The notes below the pieces were generated by a model. That model was not told the DNA's origin. It ran no database searches and saw only the letters and a list, made by a program, of their open reading frames with translations. Shown in pieces: positions 43,815-51,376 of a DNA stretch of 64,000 bases (the stretch's first letter is position 1; every line of letters begins with the position of its first letter). This DNA comes from Vibrio rumoiensis (GTDB taxonomy: Bacteria; Pseudomonadota; Gammaproteobacteria; Enterobacterales; Vibrionaceae), in contig NZ_AP018685.1 in assembly GCF_002218045.2 (NCBI RefSeq), positions 1,116,001 to 1,180,000 on the forward strand, in the 5' to 3' direction. Both the position numbers and the translations under genes were made by a program.

Positions 43815-44165
43815 ATGGCTGAAGAAACAATATTTACTAAGATCATCAATAAAGAAATCCCTTCTGACATGTTATATCAAGATGAGCTTGTCACTGCCTT
43901 TCGTGATATCAGTCCTCGAGCGCCAAGCCATATTTTGATCATTCCTAATAAATTAATTCCAACAATCAATGATATCGAAGAAGAAGATGAATTGGTGATG
44001 GGGCGTTTATTTACCGTTGCGAAGAAACTGGCTAAGCAAGAAGGAATTGCCGATAAAGGCTATCGTCTTATTGTGAATTGCAATGCGCATGGCGGTCAAG
44101 AGGTCTATCATATCCACATGCATTTAGTCGGTGGTGAGCCTTTAGGGCCTATGTTGGTCAACTAA
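43815..44165 (+). CDS. hinT: HIT-family purine nucleoside phosphoramidase HinT
   Basis: A 116-residue cytoplasmic histidine-triad hydrolase that removes amines from nucleoside phosphoramidates. The N-terminus is FTKIINKEIPSDMLYQDELVTAFRDISPRAPSHILIIPNK. The histidine triad is HIHMHLVGG near the C-terminus (about residues 99-107). The following lipoprotein, ycfL, lpoB and thiK genes follow the E. coli order, supporting orthology. Confidence 0.95.
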   Translation: MAEETIFTKIINKEIPSDMLYQDELVTAFRDISPRAPSHILIIPNKLIPTINDIEEEDELVMGRLFTVAKKLAKQEGIADKGYRLIVNCNAHGGQEVYHIHMHLVGGEPLGPMLVN

Positions 44166-44229
44166 TTATTCCATCCATTCCGTTTTAGGCGTGTGCAAGC
44201 GGCTGAATCACAGTAAAAATGATTAAACC

Positions 44230-45672
44230 ATGCAAATTAAAACTTTAAAAAACATGGATGTAACGCCTTGGCGTAAAGTTGTAAAAGTTAGCTTAGCGGT
44301 CTTTTGCAGTTTGACATTAAATGCCTGTGCTAATTTGTCTGCAGGAAATTTATTTAGTCATTATTCTGCTCAGAATAAAGATATGTATAAAGACGTTACG
44401 CGTGGAGATTATAAAAGCGCGGAATCGGAACTGGCAGAGTCCGAAGTCGGTGGACCAATTTTAAGTAATATGGAGAAGGGGCGAGTCTCGTTTCTTGCGG
44501 AAAATTACCCGAATAGTTTTACGTCGTTTCAATTGAGTGATAAAGCGGTTGGTGTACTCTCAGCACGAGCTACGGTCTCTGTTTCTGAAGGGGCGAATCA
44601 AATCGGTTCGCTCGCCACTAATGATAACTTAACCACGTATGATCCTGCAGATTATGAGCTGGGATACTTACATTTATACCTAGGTTTAAATTATCTACAA
44701 AAAAATGATTTGCAAGGCGCTTTGGTTGAAATGCGCCGTGCCAATCAAGTGCAAGAAAGAGCAAAAAAACGTCGGGAAGAGGAGTTAAAAGATGCCCAAC
44801 AAAAAATGGCTAATAGCGGTGCTAAACCGAATCTAGGAAGTATCCTTTCTCGATACCCAGATGCAGGTAAAACATTACAAGCGGTGCAAAATGGCTATTT
44901 GTTGTATTTATCTGCGGTATTATTTGAAGCGGATAACCAACTGAATGATGCCTATATCGACTATAAGCGGGCTTTAGCCGTCAATCCAAATAATCGTGAA
45001 ATTATTGATTCGACCATTCGTGTCGCAAAACGATTAGGAATGCGACAAGATCTAGACTCGTTGATTAAGCAATATGGCGAACCTAAACCTGCTCCACAAG
45101 GTTATGGACAAATTATTGTGGTTGATGAGCGTGGCGTCGTTGCTCAGCGTGGTAATTGGCGTTTATCATTGCCGATTTGGAGCAGTTCAGGTACGACTAG
45201 ATTTTATAGTGTTGCCTTGCCGGTTTATCAAAATGTCAAAGTGCAAAGCTTTCCGCCTGCGATGTTAGATAATCAAGCGTTGTCGGCCAGTATTTTGGCG
45301 GATACCAATTTGATGGCTCAGAATGATTTAAGTGAACGAATTCCTGCGATGGTTCTTAAACAGGGTCTAAGGTTATATACTAAAGATCAGTTAAGACACC
45401 AAGCGAATAAGGCGGATGATTCAGGCATCTCAAATGCTTTAGTGAATATCTGGAATATTGTGACAGAGCAACCGGATACTCGTAGCTGGCAAACATTACC
45501 GGCTCAAGTTTTTAGCAGTAGTGAATATTTGACAGCAGGCCAACACACGATTTCCGCAGGGGGTAAACAATATGCTCTCGATATTAAAGAAAACCAACGT
45601 ATATTTGTCTGGGTTTCACGCCAAGGGAATGCTGTGACAATGTGGCACAAACAATTAGGAGCAATTCGATGA
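44230..45672 (+). CDS. COG3014-family lipoprotein with TPR-like region
   Basis: A 480-residue predicted lipoprotein with lipobox LNAC (Cys33). Residues about 135-285 look like TPR helices (DYELGYLHLYLGLNYLQKNDLQGALVEMRRANQVQ and LYLSAVLFEADNQLNDAYIDYKRALAVNPNN). The C-terminal part is probably beta-rich. It matches COG3014 proteins commonly found beside lpoB. Its stop overlaps the ycfL start (ATGA). A role with cell-wall factors such as LpoB is suggested only by gene order. ATG 44254 is an alternative start. Confidence 0.82.
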   Translation: MQIKTLKNMDVTPWRKVVKVSLAVFCSLTLNACANLSAGNLFSHYSAQNKDMYKDVTRGDYKSAESELAESEVGGPILSNMEKGRVSFLAENYPNSFTSFQLSDKAVGVLSARATVSVSEGANQIGSLATNDNLTTYDPADYELGYLHLYLGLNYLQKNDLQGALVEMRRANQVQERAKKRREEELKDAQQKMANSGAKPNLGSILSRYPDAGKTLQAVQNGYLLYLSAVLFEADNQLNDAYIDYKRALAVNPNNREIIDSTIRVAKRLGMRQDLDSLIKQYGEPKPAPQGYGQIIVVDERGVVAQRGNWRLSLPIWSSSGTTRFYSVALPVYQNVKVQSFPPAMLDNQALSASILADTNLMAQNDLSERIPAMVLKQGLRLYTKDQLRHQANKADDSGISNALVNIWNIVTEQPDTRSWQTLPAQVFSSSEYLTAGQHTISAGGKQYALDIKENQRIFVWVSRQGNAVTMWHKQLGAIR

Positions 45673-46058
45673 AGAAATGGTTAGTCGCTGGCTTAGGCGT
45701 AGTAGCATTAGCAGGATGTTCAAGCAGCAATACAGCAGGCTTGCGAATTGATAGTGCGAGTCAACAAGTGCTATACAGTGATTCTGCGTTAGATGATGAC
45801 CTGTCTATTAATAGTATTGATACACAGGAAAATAATGGTAACACTCGCGGTTTGGTGAAAATTACCAATAACTCTCAAGACACACAGACTCTACAATATC
45901 GTTTTTATTGGTACGACGATCAAGGGTTAGAAGTGAACGCAAAGCAAGGTGCTTGGCGTCAATTTGTCCTGCGTGGTTATGAATCAATAACATTAAGTGA
46001 AGTGTCAGTGAATCCGAATGCGACCGATTTCCGTATTCAAATTCGCCCACAAGATTAA
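45669..46058 (+). CDS. ycfL: YcfL-family (DUF1425) lipoprotein
   Basis: A 129-residue predicted lipoprotein with lipobox LAGC (Cys17). The body is a DUF1425-type beta-sandwich: LVKITNNSQDTQTLQYRFYWYDDQGLEVNAKQGAWRQFVLRGYESITLSEVSVNPNATDFRIQIR. The ATG at 45669 overlaps the previous stop. Orthologous position to E. coli ycfL, upstream of lpoB. Function unknown. Confidence 0.9.
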   Translation: MKKWLVAGLGVVALAGCSSSNTAGLRIDSASQQVLYSDSALDDDLSINSIDTQENNGNTRGLVKITNNSQDTQTLQYRFYWYDDQGLEVNAKQGAWRQFVLRGYESITLSEVSVNPNATDFRIQIRPQD

Positions 46059-46074
46059 TCAAAGGAAGTAACAC

Positions 46075-46659
46075 ATGAAGAAAACGGCAATTGCATTATT
46101 AGGTTTGGCGGTCATTTTAGGTGGTTGTTCTAATAAAGTTCAGTATGGCGACGCGAATGCAGCTGAAACAACAACGGTAGATTTTGGCTCGACAGACTTG
46201 CAAAAAATCGCCAACGATATGGTTGATAGTATGCTTTCTTCTGGCTCTGTCGCGGCGATTCAAGGTCGTCCGATTGCTTATGTGGATAGCATTCGCAATA
46301 AAACAAGCGAGCATATTGATACAGAGTCGATTACTGACTCAGTAAGTACCAAAATGTTGAACTCAGGTAAGTTCCGTTTTGTTGATATGACAAAAGTAGA
46401 AGATGTTCGCAAACAACTTAACTTCCAAAATAACGATGAACTTGTTGACCAAACGAGCGCAATTAAGTTTGGCCAAATGATGGGTGCTCAATATATGCTA
46501 TACGGCAACCTATCTAGCATCGTAAAAGAAGCGGGTAGTGATAAAGATGTTTATTACAAAATGACCATGCGTTTAATGGATTTAAAAACAGGCCTTATCG
46601 AATGGGCTGACGAAACTGAAATCCGTAAACAAGAATCGAAAAGCTTCTTTGGCATGTAA
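46075..46659 (+). CDS. lpoB: Penicillin-binding protein activator LpoB
   Basis: A 194-residue outer-membrane lipoprotein with lipobox LGGC (Cys18). The periplasmic domain (RPIAYVDSIRNKTSEHIDTESITDSVSTKMLNSGKFRFVDMTKVEDVRKQL...GAQYMLYGNLSSIVKE) matches LpoB, which activates the peptidoglycan synthase PBP1B. The linker between lipid anchor and domain is short. AAGGAAG precedes the ATG. Located between ycfL and thiK, as in E. coli. Confidence 0.93.
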   Translation: MKKTAIALLGLAVILGGCSNKVQYGDANAAETTTVDFGSTDLQKIANDMVDSMLSSGSVAAIQGRPIAYVDSIRNKTSEHIDTESITDSVSTKMLNSGKFRFVDMTKVEDVRKQLNFQNNDELVDQTSAIKFGQMMGAQYMLYGNLSSIVKEAGSDKDVYYKMTMRLMDLKTGLIEWADETEIRKQESKSFFGM

Positions 46660-46696
46660 TTTGTGAGTTGGTAAGTCATTTGAGAAGGCCACGAGT

Positions 46697-47587
46697 TTGT
46701 TAAAAGAATACATTAAGCAAGACCCAAGCTTAATACAACTGCAAGCAGAGTGGCCTGAAACGATTACCAATATCCAACCATTACAAGGTGGATTAACCAA
46801 TCAGTGTTGGAAAATATCCACCTCATGTGGTCGTCATTATGTATGGCGGCCAGATTCCCTTTCTAGTCAATCCTTTTCGATTAATCGCGTCAATGAATTC
46901 GATGTGCTGAATGCGCTTGATGATTTTAATTCATCACCGAAAGCGAAAGCGCTGTTAACGCAAGGCTTATTGGTTGAATGGGTTAATGGTCGGACTCTGA
47001 ATACTGACCATAACAAAACGCTTCTTTTTTCGGTAATGAAGTGCCTCGCGTCGTTGCATCAATACTCAATTCCTCAAGCATGCTTGTTGCCTGTTTTTGA
47101 TTATCAATCTTGTATACAAAACTATTGGCGAGCCATTCCTGAACAAGAAAAAACACTTTGTTATCAACATTGGTTCGACAATTTTCGTCAGCACTATAAT
47201 GATTTAAAAGCTCGCACAGAATCCACTTTTCCCCCTTGTCTCTGCCACTTTGATTTGGGTAGCTATAATATTATCCAAAAGCCGAATTTAGAGCTTGTGG
47301 TGATTGATTGGGAATATGCCGCGATGGCGAGCCCTGTTGTGGATTTAGCGACGAGTATATTGGCTGAGCAATTGAATATTGAAGAGGCGGTTGAGTGTTA
47401 TCTGCAACTTCGGCGTTTAGATATGGACAGGGGGCAATTTCTTGCTATTGTCGAAGAGTGGATACCTTATTTACGGTTTATGGCTTTGCTATGGCATCAA
47501 GTTAATTTTTCTTTGCATCAACGCGCATCAGATAAGCAAGCGATTGAAGTGTTAGTTCATCAGTTAGAGTTGTTGGAATCGGAATGA
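46697..47587 (+). CDS. thiK: Thiamine kinase-like phosphotransferase
   Basis: A 296-residue aminoglycoside-phosphotransferase-fold protein. The N-lobe contains LQGGLTNQCWKI. The catalytic Brenner motif is CHFDLGSYNII (Asp and Asn), followed by the metal-binding VVIDWEYAAMASPVVDLAT. Position after lpoB matches E. coli ThiK (YcfN), which phosphorylates thiamine. The start is a TTG at 46697, with GAAGG about ten bases upstream. In E. coli nagZ follows; here ycfP follows directly. Confidence 0.85.
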   Translation: MLKEYIKQDPSLIQLQAEWPETITNIQPLQGGLTNQCWKISTSCGRHYVWRPDSLSSQSFSINRVNEFDVLNALDDFNSSPKAKALLTQGLLVEWVNGRTLNTDHNKTLLFSVMKCLASLHQYSIPQACLLPVFDYQSCIQNYWRAIPEQEKTLCYQHWFDNFRQHYNDLKARTESTFPPCLCHFDLGSYNIIQKPNLELVVIDWEYAAMASPVVDLATSILAEQLNIEEAVECYLQLRRLDMDRGQFLAIVEEWIPYLRFMALLWHQVNFSLHQRASDKQAIEVLVHQLELLESE

Positions 47588-47692
47588 TTCTAATCTAAGG
47601 GTGAATATAGGTCACTTTTCTTTATATCTTCATTAATAAACCATAATATTCATGGTAGATTAAATTATCGAATAAGAACTGAGGATGGTTCA

Positions 47693-48232
47693 ATGATCAT
47701 TTATTTACACGGCTTTGATAGCACAAGCCCAGGGAATCACGAAAAAGTATTACAGCTTCAATTCATCGACGAAGATGTTCGCTTTATCAACTACAGCACA
47801 CTTCACCCTAAGCATGATATGCAACACCTTCTTAAAGAAGTCTCTAAAGTTATCGATCAAAGTGATGATCCTTCTCCACTTATCTGTGGTGTCGGCCTTG
47901 GCGGATATTGGTCTGAGCGCATAGGTTTCTTGTGTGGTATCAAACAGGCTATTTTTAATCCTAATTTAACACCTGAAGAGAATATGCAAGGGCGTATTGA
48001 TAGACCGGAAGAGTATTCAGATATCGCAACAAAATGCATTAAAGATTATAGAGAGAAGAATAAAGATAATTGTCTTGTTTTCCTATCTCGTCATGATGAA
48101 ATTAGAAATAACCAAGATACTTTCGATGCATTATCACCATACTACAAAGTGGTATGGGATGATTCTGAATCCCATAAGTTTAAGAAAATCTCCCACCATT
48201 TGCAGGAAATAAAAGCATTCAAGAAAGCTTAA
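47693..48232 (+). CDS. ycfP: YcfP (UPF0227) alpha/beta-hydrolase-like protein
   Basis: A 179-residue protein with near-identity to YcfP landmarks: MIIYLHGFDSTSPGNHEKVLQLQFID, HPKHDMQHLLKEV, LICGVGLGGYWSERIGFLC and FNPNLTPEENMQGRIDRPEEY. The nucleophile elbow reads GVGLGG rather than GxSxG, as in E. coli YcfP, so a standard serine-hydrolase activity is doubtful. Located upstream of ndh, as in E. coli. A terminator follows. Confidence 0.93.
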   Translation: MIIYLHGFDSTSPGNHEKVLQLQFIDEDVRFINYSTLHPKHDMQHLLKEVSKVIDQSDDPSPLICGVGLGGYWSERIGFLCGIKQAIFNPNLTPEENMQGRIDRPEEYSDIATKCIKDYREKNKDNCLVFLSRHDEIRNNQDTFDALSPYYKVVWDDSESHKFKKISHHLQEIKAFKKA

Positions 48233-48256
48233 GCGCCAGAAAATAAATTGTTACTA

Positions 48257-48290
48257 TAAAAAGGAGCCAATCATGGGCTCTTTTTTATTA
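48257..48290 (+). terminator. Terminator after ycfP
   Basis: AAAAAGGAGCC, loop AATCAT and GGGCTCTTTTTT (GAGCC/GGCTC core with one bulge, then A-T pairs). Confidence 0.82.
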
Positions 48291-48373
48291 ATTGTGACTT
48301 TCTATTGATCCTGATATTTGTCTGGATATAATGAGCTAGATCAAATTTTTTGATATTTTCAAAAATAAATAGA
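48291..48373. other. Short AT-rich gap between ycfP terminator and ndh upstream frame
   Basis: AT-rich sequence expected to hold the promoter for ndh and the short frame before it. No defined -35/-10 pair was singled out. Confidence 0.4.
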
Positions 48374-48573
48374 ATGAAAATGAGTTTAGTCTCACAATTT
48401 GAACTCACCGATACACACAACTTTTACATCTCTCAAGATGATCCTTTTAGTGTTGACCGTAACCAATGGCGCTATTGAGCTTGGTCGGTGAAACATACAG
48501 TATCGAAAAGCATGAAGAATTTATCAGTTGGGCATTAGCCGGGCTGAGCACATTTTATCTTTATAATATTTAG
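48374..48573 (+). pseudogene. Small gene upstream of ndh, apparently frameshifted
   Basis: An ATG frame at 48374 gives MKMSLVSQFELTDTHNFYI...DRNQWRY and stops at 48478. The sequence then reads on in another frame as LSLVGETYSIEKHEEFISWALAGLSTFYLYNI to a TAG at 48571-48573. The two parts would make one plausible 65-70-residue protein if a single base were gained or lost near 48473. The TAG overlaps the TAGGAG ribosome-binding site of ndh, as expected for an upstream operon member. Family unknown; alternatively two separate short frames. Confidence 0.4.
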
Positions 48574-48582
48574 GAGTGTCAG

Positions 48583-49872
48583 ATGATGCGAATCGTTGTA
48601 GTCGGCGGTGGTGCAGGTGGTTTAGAACTTGCAACAAAATTAGGCCGAACATTAGGTCGTAAGCGACGCGCTAGCATTACGTTAGTCGATCGTAAGGCGA
48701 GTCATTTATGGAAACCATTATTACATGAAGTTGCAACTGGCTCTTTAGACGAAGGTGTTGATGCTTTAAGTTATCGTGCTCATGCTAAAAATCACCATTT
48801 TGATTTTCAAATGGGAAGTCTAGACGGTATTGATCGTGAGCGTAAGGTTATCTCTCTAAGTGAAATCTGCGATGAAAACAACGACCTGTTAATCCCAAGT
48901 CGTGAGATTGAATACGACATTCTTGTCCTTGCCATTGGTTCAAAATCGAATGACTTTAATACTCCTGGTGTTAAAGAACATTGCATCTTTTTAGATAGCC
49001 CAGAACAAGCGCATCGCTTCCGTAAGGAAATGAACAACTTGTTCTTAAAACTCCATGCTAAACATGGGGAAGGAAAAGTGGATATCGCGATTGTCGGCGG
49101 CGGTGCAACGGGTGTTGAGCTTTCAGCTGAATTACACAATGCGATTAAAGAACTTCATACTTATGGTTTTGAAGATTTAGATTCAAGCAAATTAAACGTA
49201 AACTTGATTGAAGCCGGTGAGCGTATTTTACCTGCGTTACCACCAAGAATTTCATCAGCTGCCCATAGTGAGTTAACTAAGCTCGGCGTGAATGTTCGCA
49301 CTGCAACAATGGTTACACAAGCCGATGAAGAAGGTCTTATTACGAAAGATGGCGAACGTATTTCTGCTCAGTTGATGGTATGGGCTGCCGGGATCAAAGC
49401 ACCTGACTTTATGAAAGACATTGCAGGTTTAGAGACCAACCGTATCAATCAACTAGTAGTGAAAGATACATTGCAGTCGACACGTGATGACGATATTTAT
49501 GTGATTGGTGATCTGGCATCTTGTCAGCAAAAAGATGGCTCTTTTGTACCACCTCGAGCTCAGGCAGCTCACCAAATGGCGAGTTTAGCTTATCGTAATA
49601 TTGTGGCTCAAATTAATGGACATGACCTGAAGTCTTATACTTATAAAGATCATGGCTCTCTGGTTTCGTTAAGTCGTTTTTCTACCGTTGGTAGTTTAAT
49701 GGGTAACCTAACGAAAGGCTCAATGATGATCGAGGGGCGTATTGCTCGTGTGGTCTACATTTCTCTGTATCGCATGCACTTAGTCGCGTTACACGGCTGC
49801 TTTAAAACTGGCTTGATGATGTTGGTAGGACGAATTAACCGAGTGTTACGTCCAAATTTAAAACTACATTAA
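48583..49872 (+). CDS. ndh: NADH dehydrogenase, type II (non-proton-pumping)
   Basis: A 429-residue FAD enzyme on the inner face of the cytoplasmic membrane that passes electrons from NADH to quinone. It has the FAD motif VVVGGGAGGLELATKLG, the NADH motif AIVGGGATGVELSAEL, the LVDRKASHLWKPLLHEVATGSLD segment and the C-terminal FAD motif VIGDLASC. The amphipathic C-terminal region around SLYRMHLVALHGCFKTGLMMLVGRINR is the expected membrane anchor. TAGGAG lies seven bases before the first of two ATG codons. Terminator follows. Confidence 0.97.
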   Translation: MMRIVVVGGGAGGLELATKLGRTLGRKRRASITLVDRKASHLWKPLLHEVATGSLDEGVDALSYRAHAKNHHFDFQMGSLDGIDRERKVISLSEICDENNDLLIPSREIEYDILVLAIGSKSNDFNTPGVKEHCIFLDSPEQAHRFRKEMNNLFLKLHAKHGEGKVDIAIVGGGATGVELSAELHNAIKELHTYGFEDLDSSKLNVNLIEAGERILPALPPRISSAAHSELTKLGVNVRTATMVTQADEEGLITKDGERISAQLMVWAAGIKAPDFMKDIAGLETNRINQLVVKDTLQSTRDDDIYVIGDLASCQQKDGSFVPPRAQAAHQMASLAYRNIVAQINGHDLKSYTYKDHGSLVSLSRFSTVGSLMGNLTKGSMMIEGRIARVVYISLYRMHLVALHGCFKTGLMMLVGRINRVLRPNLKLH

Positions 49873-49902
49873 TAGTGATAGCCAACGAATCATTGAAAAG
49901 TG

Positions 49903-49931
49903 AAAGCCCATCGTTGTGATGGGCTTTTTTG
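49903..49931. terminator. Terminator after ndh
   Basis: AAAGCCCATC, GTTGT loop and GATGGGCTTTTTT. It lies between ndh and a convergent GNAT gene. Confidence 0.9.
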
Positions 49932-49948
49932 TGTTTACTCCATTGCAA

Positions 49949-50500
49949 CTAGCGCGAATATGAATCAGGAATAAACGAAAATACGACGCCATCTTTCGGT
50001 TTACCATCGAATAAGTAGCGATTACGCGCTAACCCTTCTTTTTCAGCACCACAATTCAGCGCCACATGATGACTCGCAAGATTATCAGGGTCACAAATAC
50101 ACTCAAGACGAGTTAAATGTAATTCGCTAAAACAGAAATGGATTAGCGCGACAATCGCTTCTTTGGCGTAACCTTTGAATTGGTGATGATCGCAAATCCA
50201 ATAGCCAATCGCTCCCATGTTGAAGCTAGGAGAAAGCTCGGTTAATGCCACCATACCAATAAAGTCATTGGATTTATTATGATAAATACCGAAGCCATAG
50301 GCATTGTTTTTTATCCAGTTTAAGCGAGTATGCATGATGAAATCGGTTGCTTCTTCAATGCTGAATTTTTGATGACACCAGTCAAGCCAAGGATATAAGG
50401 AAGGGGAGGATTGAATGGCAGAGGAAAAGGCTTGATTTTCTTCCGGCCGAATCATGCGGAGTTTGAGTCTAGGCGTTAGCAAGGTATGGTTTGGGGTCAT
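49949..50500 (-). CDS. GNAT acetyltransferase, RimJ/RimL-like
   Basis: A 183-residue GNAT of the RimJ/RimL type: TPRLKLRMIRPEENQAF, FIGMVALTELSPSFNMGAIGYWI, KGYAKEAIVALIHFCFSELHLTRLECICDPDNLASHHVALNCGAEKEGLARN. Such enzymes acetylate N-terminal or small-molecule amines; the substrate cannot be read here. It lies downstream of csiV across that gene's terminator. Confidence 0.9.
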   Translation of the reverse strand: MTPNHTLLTPRLKLRMIRPEENQAFSSAIQSSPSLYPWLDWCHQKFSIEEATDFIMHTRLNWIKNNAYGFGIYHNKSNDFIGMVALTELSPSFNMGAIGYWICDHHQFKGYAKEAIVALIHFCFSELHLTRLECICDPDNLASHHVALNCGAEKEGLARNRYLFDGKPKDGVVFSFIPDSYSR

Positions 50501-50515
50501 AATATGCCTTATAAC

Positions 50516-50543
50516 TAAAAAGAGGCCATCGTGGCCTCTTTGT
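50516..50543 (-). terminator. Terminator after csiV
   Basis: AAAGAGGCCA/TGGCCTCTTT, ten-bp stem with a three-base loop, followed on the minus strand by TTTTAG. Confidence 0.85.
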
Positions 50544-50562
50544 TAATTGTCGTGCAATGAAA

Positions 50563-51306
50563 TTACACTTTACGGATTTGGATAATCACACCTAGAAATG
50601 GATTATCTAAGTAGTGCGTTTCACCACTCCTGATTTGTCTTTTTTGTTGCATACGATAGCGGTTCAAGAAATCTTGTACTTCCACTTTTGGCTTGATTGG
50701 TTCTAAGTTGCCGACTTGAACTTCATCATCACTATTATCATTTGATGGGTCAATCACAGAGTCTTGTAACACAACTTCATTTTGGCCAGGAATACGTAAG
50801 TCTAGGTTTGTTTTTAAGTATAAGTAGTGCTGAACATACACCTGAACCGTACCATCTAGCTCATATAATGGGTTTTTTTCAATGGAGGTTGGTGTTCCAT
50901 CGGCGGCAATATCTTTTAGAGAACGACCGTTGGGAGCAAATTGACCTGAAAAGTCTTTGCCTGCTTGAATATGAAGAACTGGAGACGTACTTTCACCACG
51001 ATCATTTTGACGCCAAGTGACGTGCACAAGTGGTTTAAAACCAGCATGTCGGTCTAATGCTTCATATTGGCGGTTTAATTGATAATAGCCACTCGGAAGT
51101 AAGCTAGCTCGATGGGCTGACATCATATTGCTATCGCGATATGAAAAAGCACGCTCAAAATTGATTGGCTCTAAGTTTTGTGGCCAAGACTCGTTCACTT
51201 GCGATGGGTCCACATTGCGCTTAAAGATGATCATTTCAATATCAAAAGATCGTGCAAAGCTTGGTAATGAAACAAAAACCAATAGGAATATAATCAGTTT
51301 TTTCAT
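50563..51306 (-). CDS. csiV: CsiV-family periplasmic protein
   Basis: A 247-residue protein with a signal peptide (MKKLIIFLLVFVSLPSFARS). The FDIEMIIFKRNVDPSQVNESWP start of the mature domain matches CsiV. In V. cholerae CsiV binds peptidoglycan, works through LpoA to support PBP1A and is needed to withstand D-amino acids. It lies directly downstream of mfd on the same strand. The function is inferred from the family. Confidence 0.87.
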   Translation of the reverse strand: MKKLIIFLLVFVSLPSFARSFDIEMIIFKRNVDPSQVNESWPQNLEPINFERAFSYRDSNMMSAHRASLLPSGYYQLNRQYEALDRHAGFKPLVHVTWRQNDRGESTSPVLHIQAGKDFSGQFAPNGRSLKDIAADGTPTSIEKNPLYELDGTVQVYVQHYLYLKTNLDLRIPGQNEVVLQDSVIDPSNDNSDDEVQVGNLEPIKPKVEVQDFLNRYRMQQKRQIRSGETHYLDNPFLGVIIQIRKV

Positions 51307-51376
51307 TGTTACTCCGTAATCAAAGGCGCTTTTATTGAGAAAACACCTTAGCTAATAAAATGGTGTGGGTATATCG

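Noticed and set aside
47693..48232. YcfP as an active serine esterase
   Set aside because: The expected GxSxG elbow reads GVGLGG, as in E. coli YcfP, so catalytic activity was not claimed.
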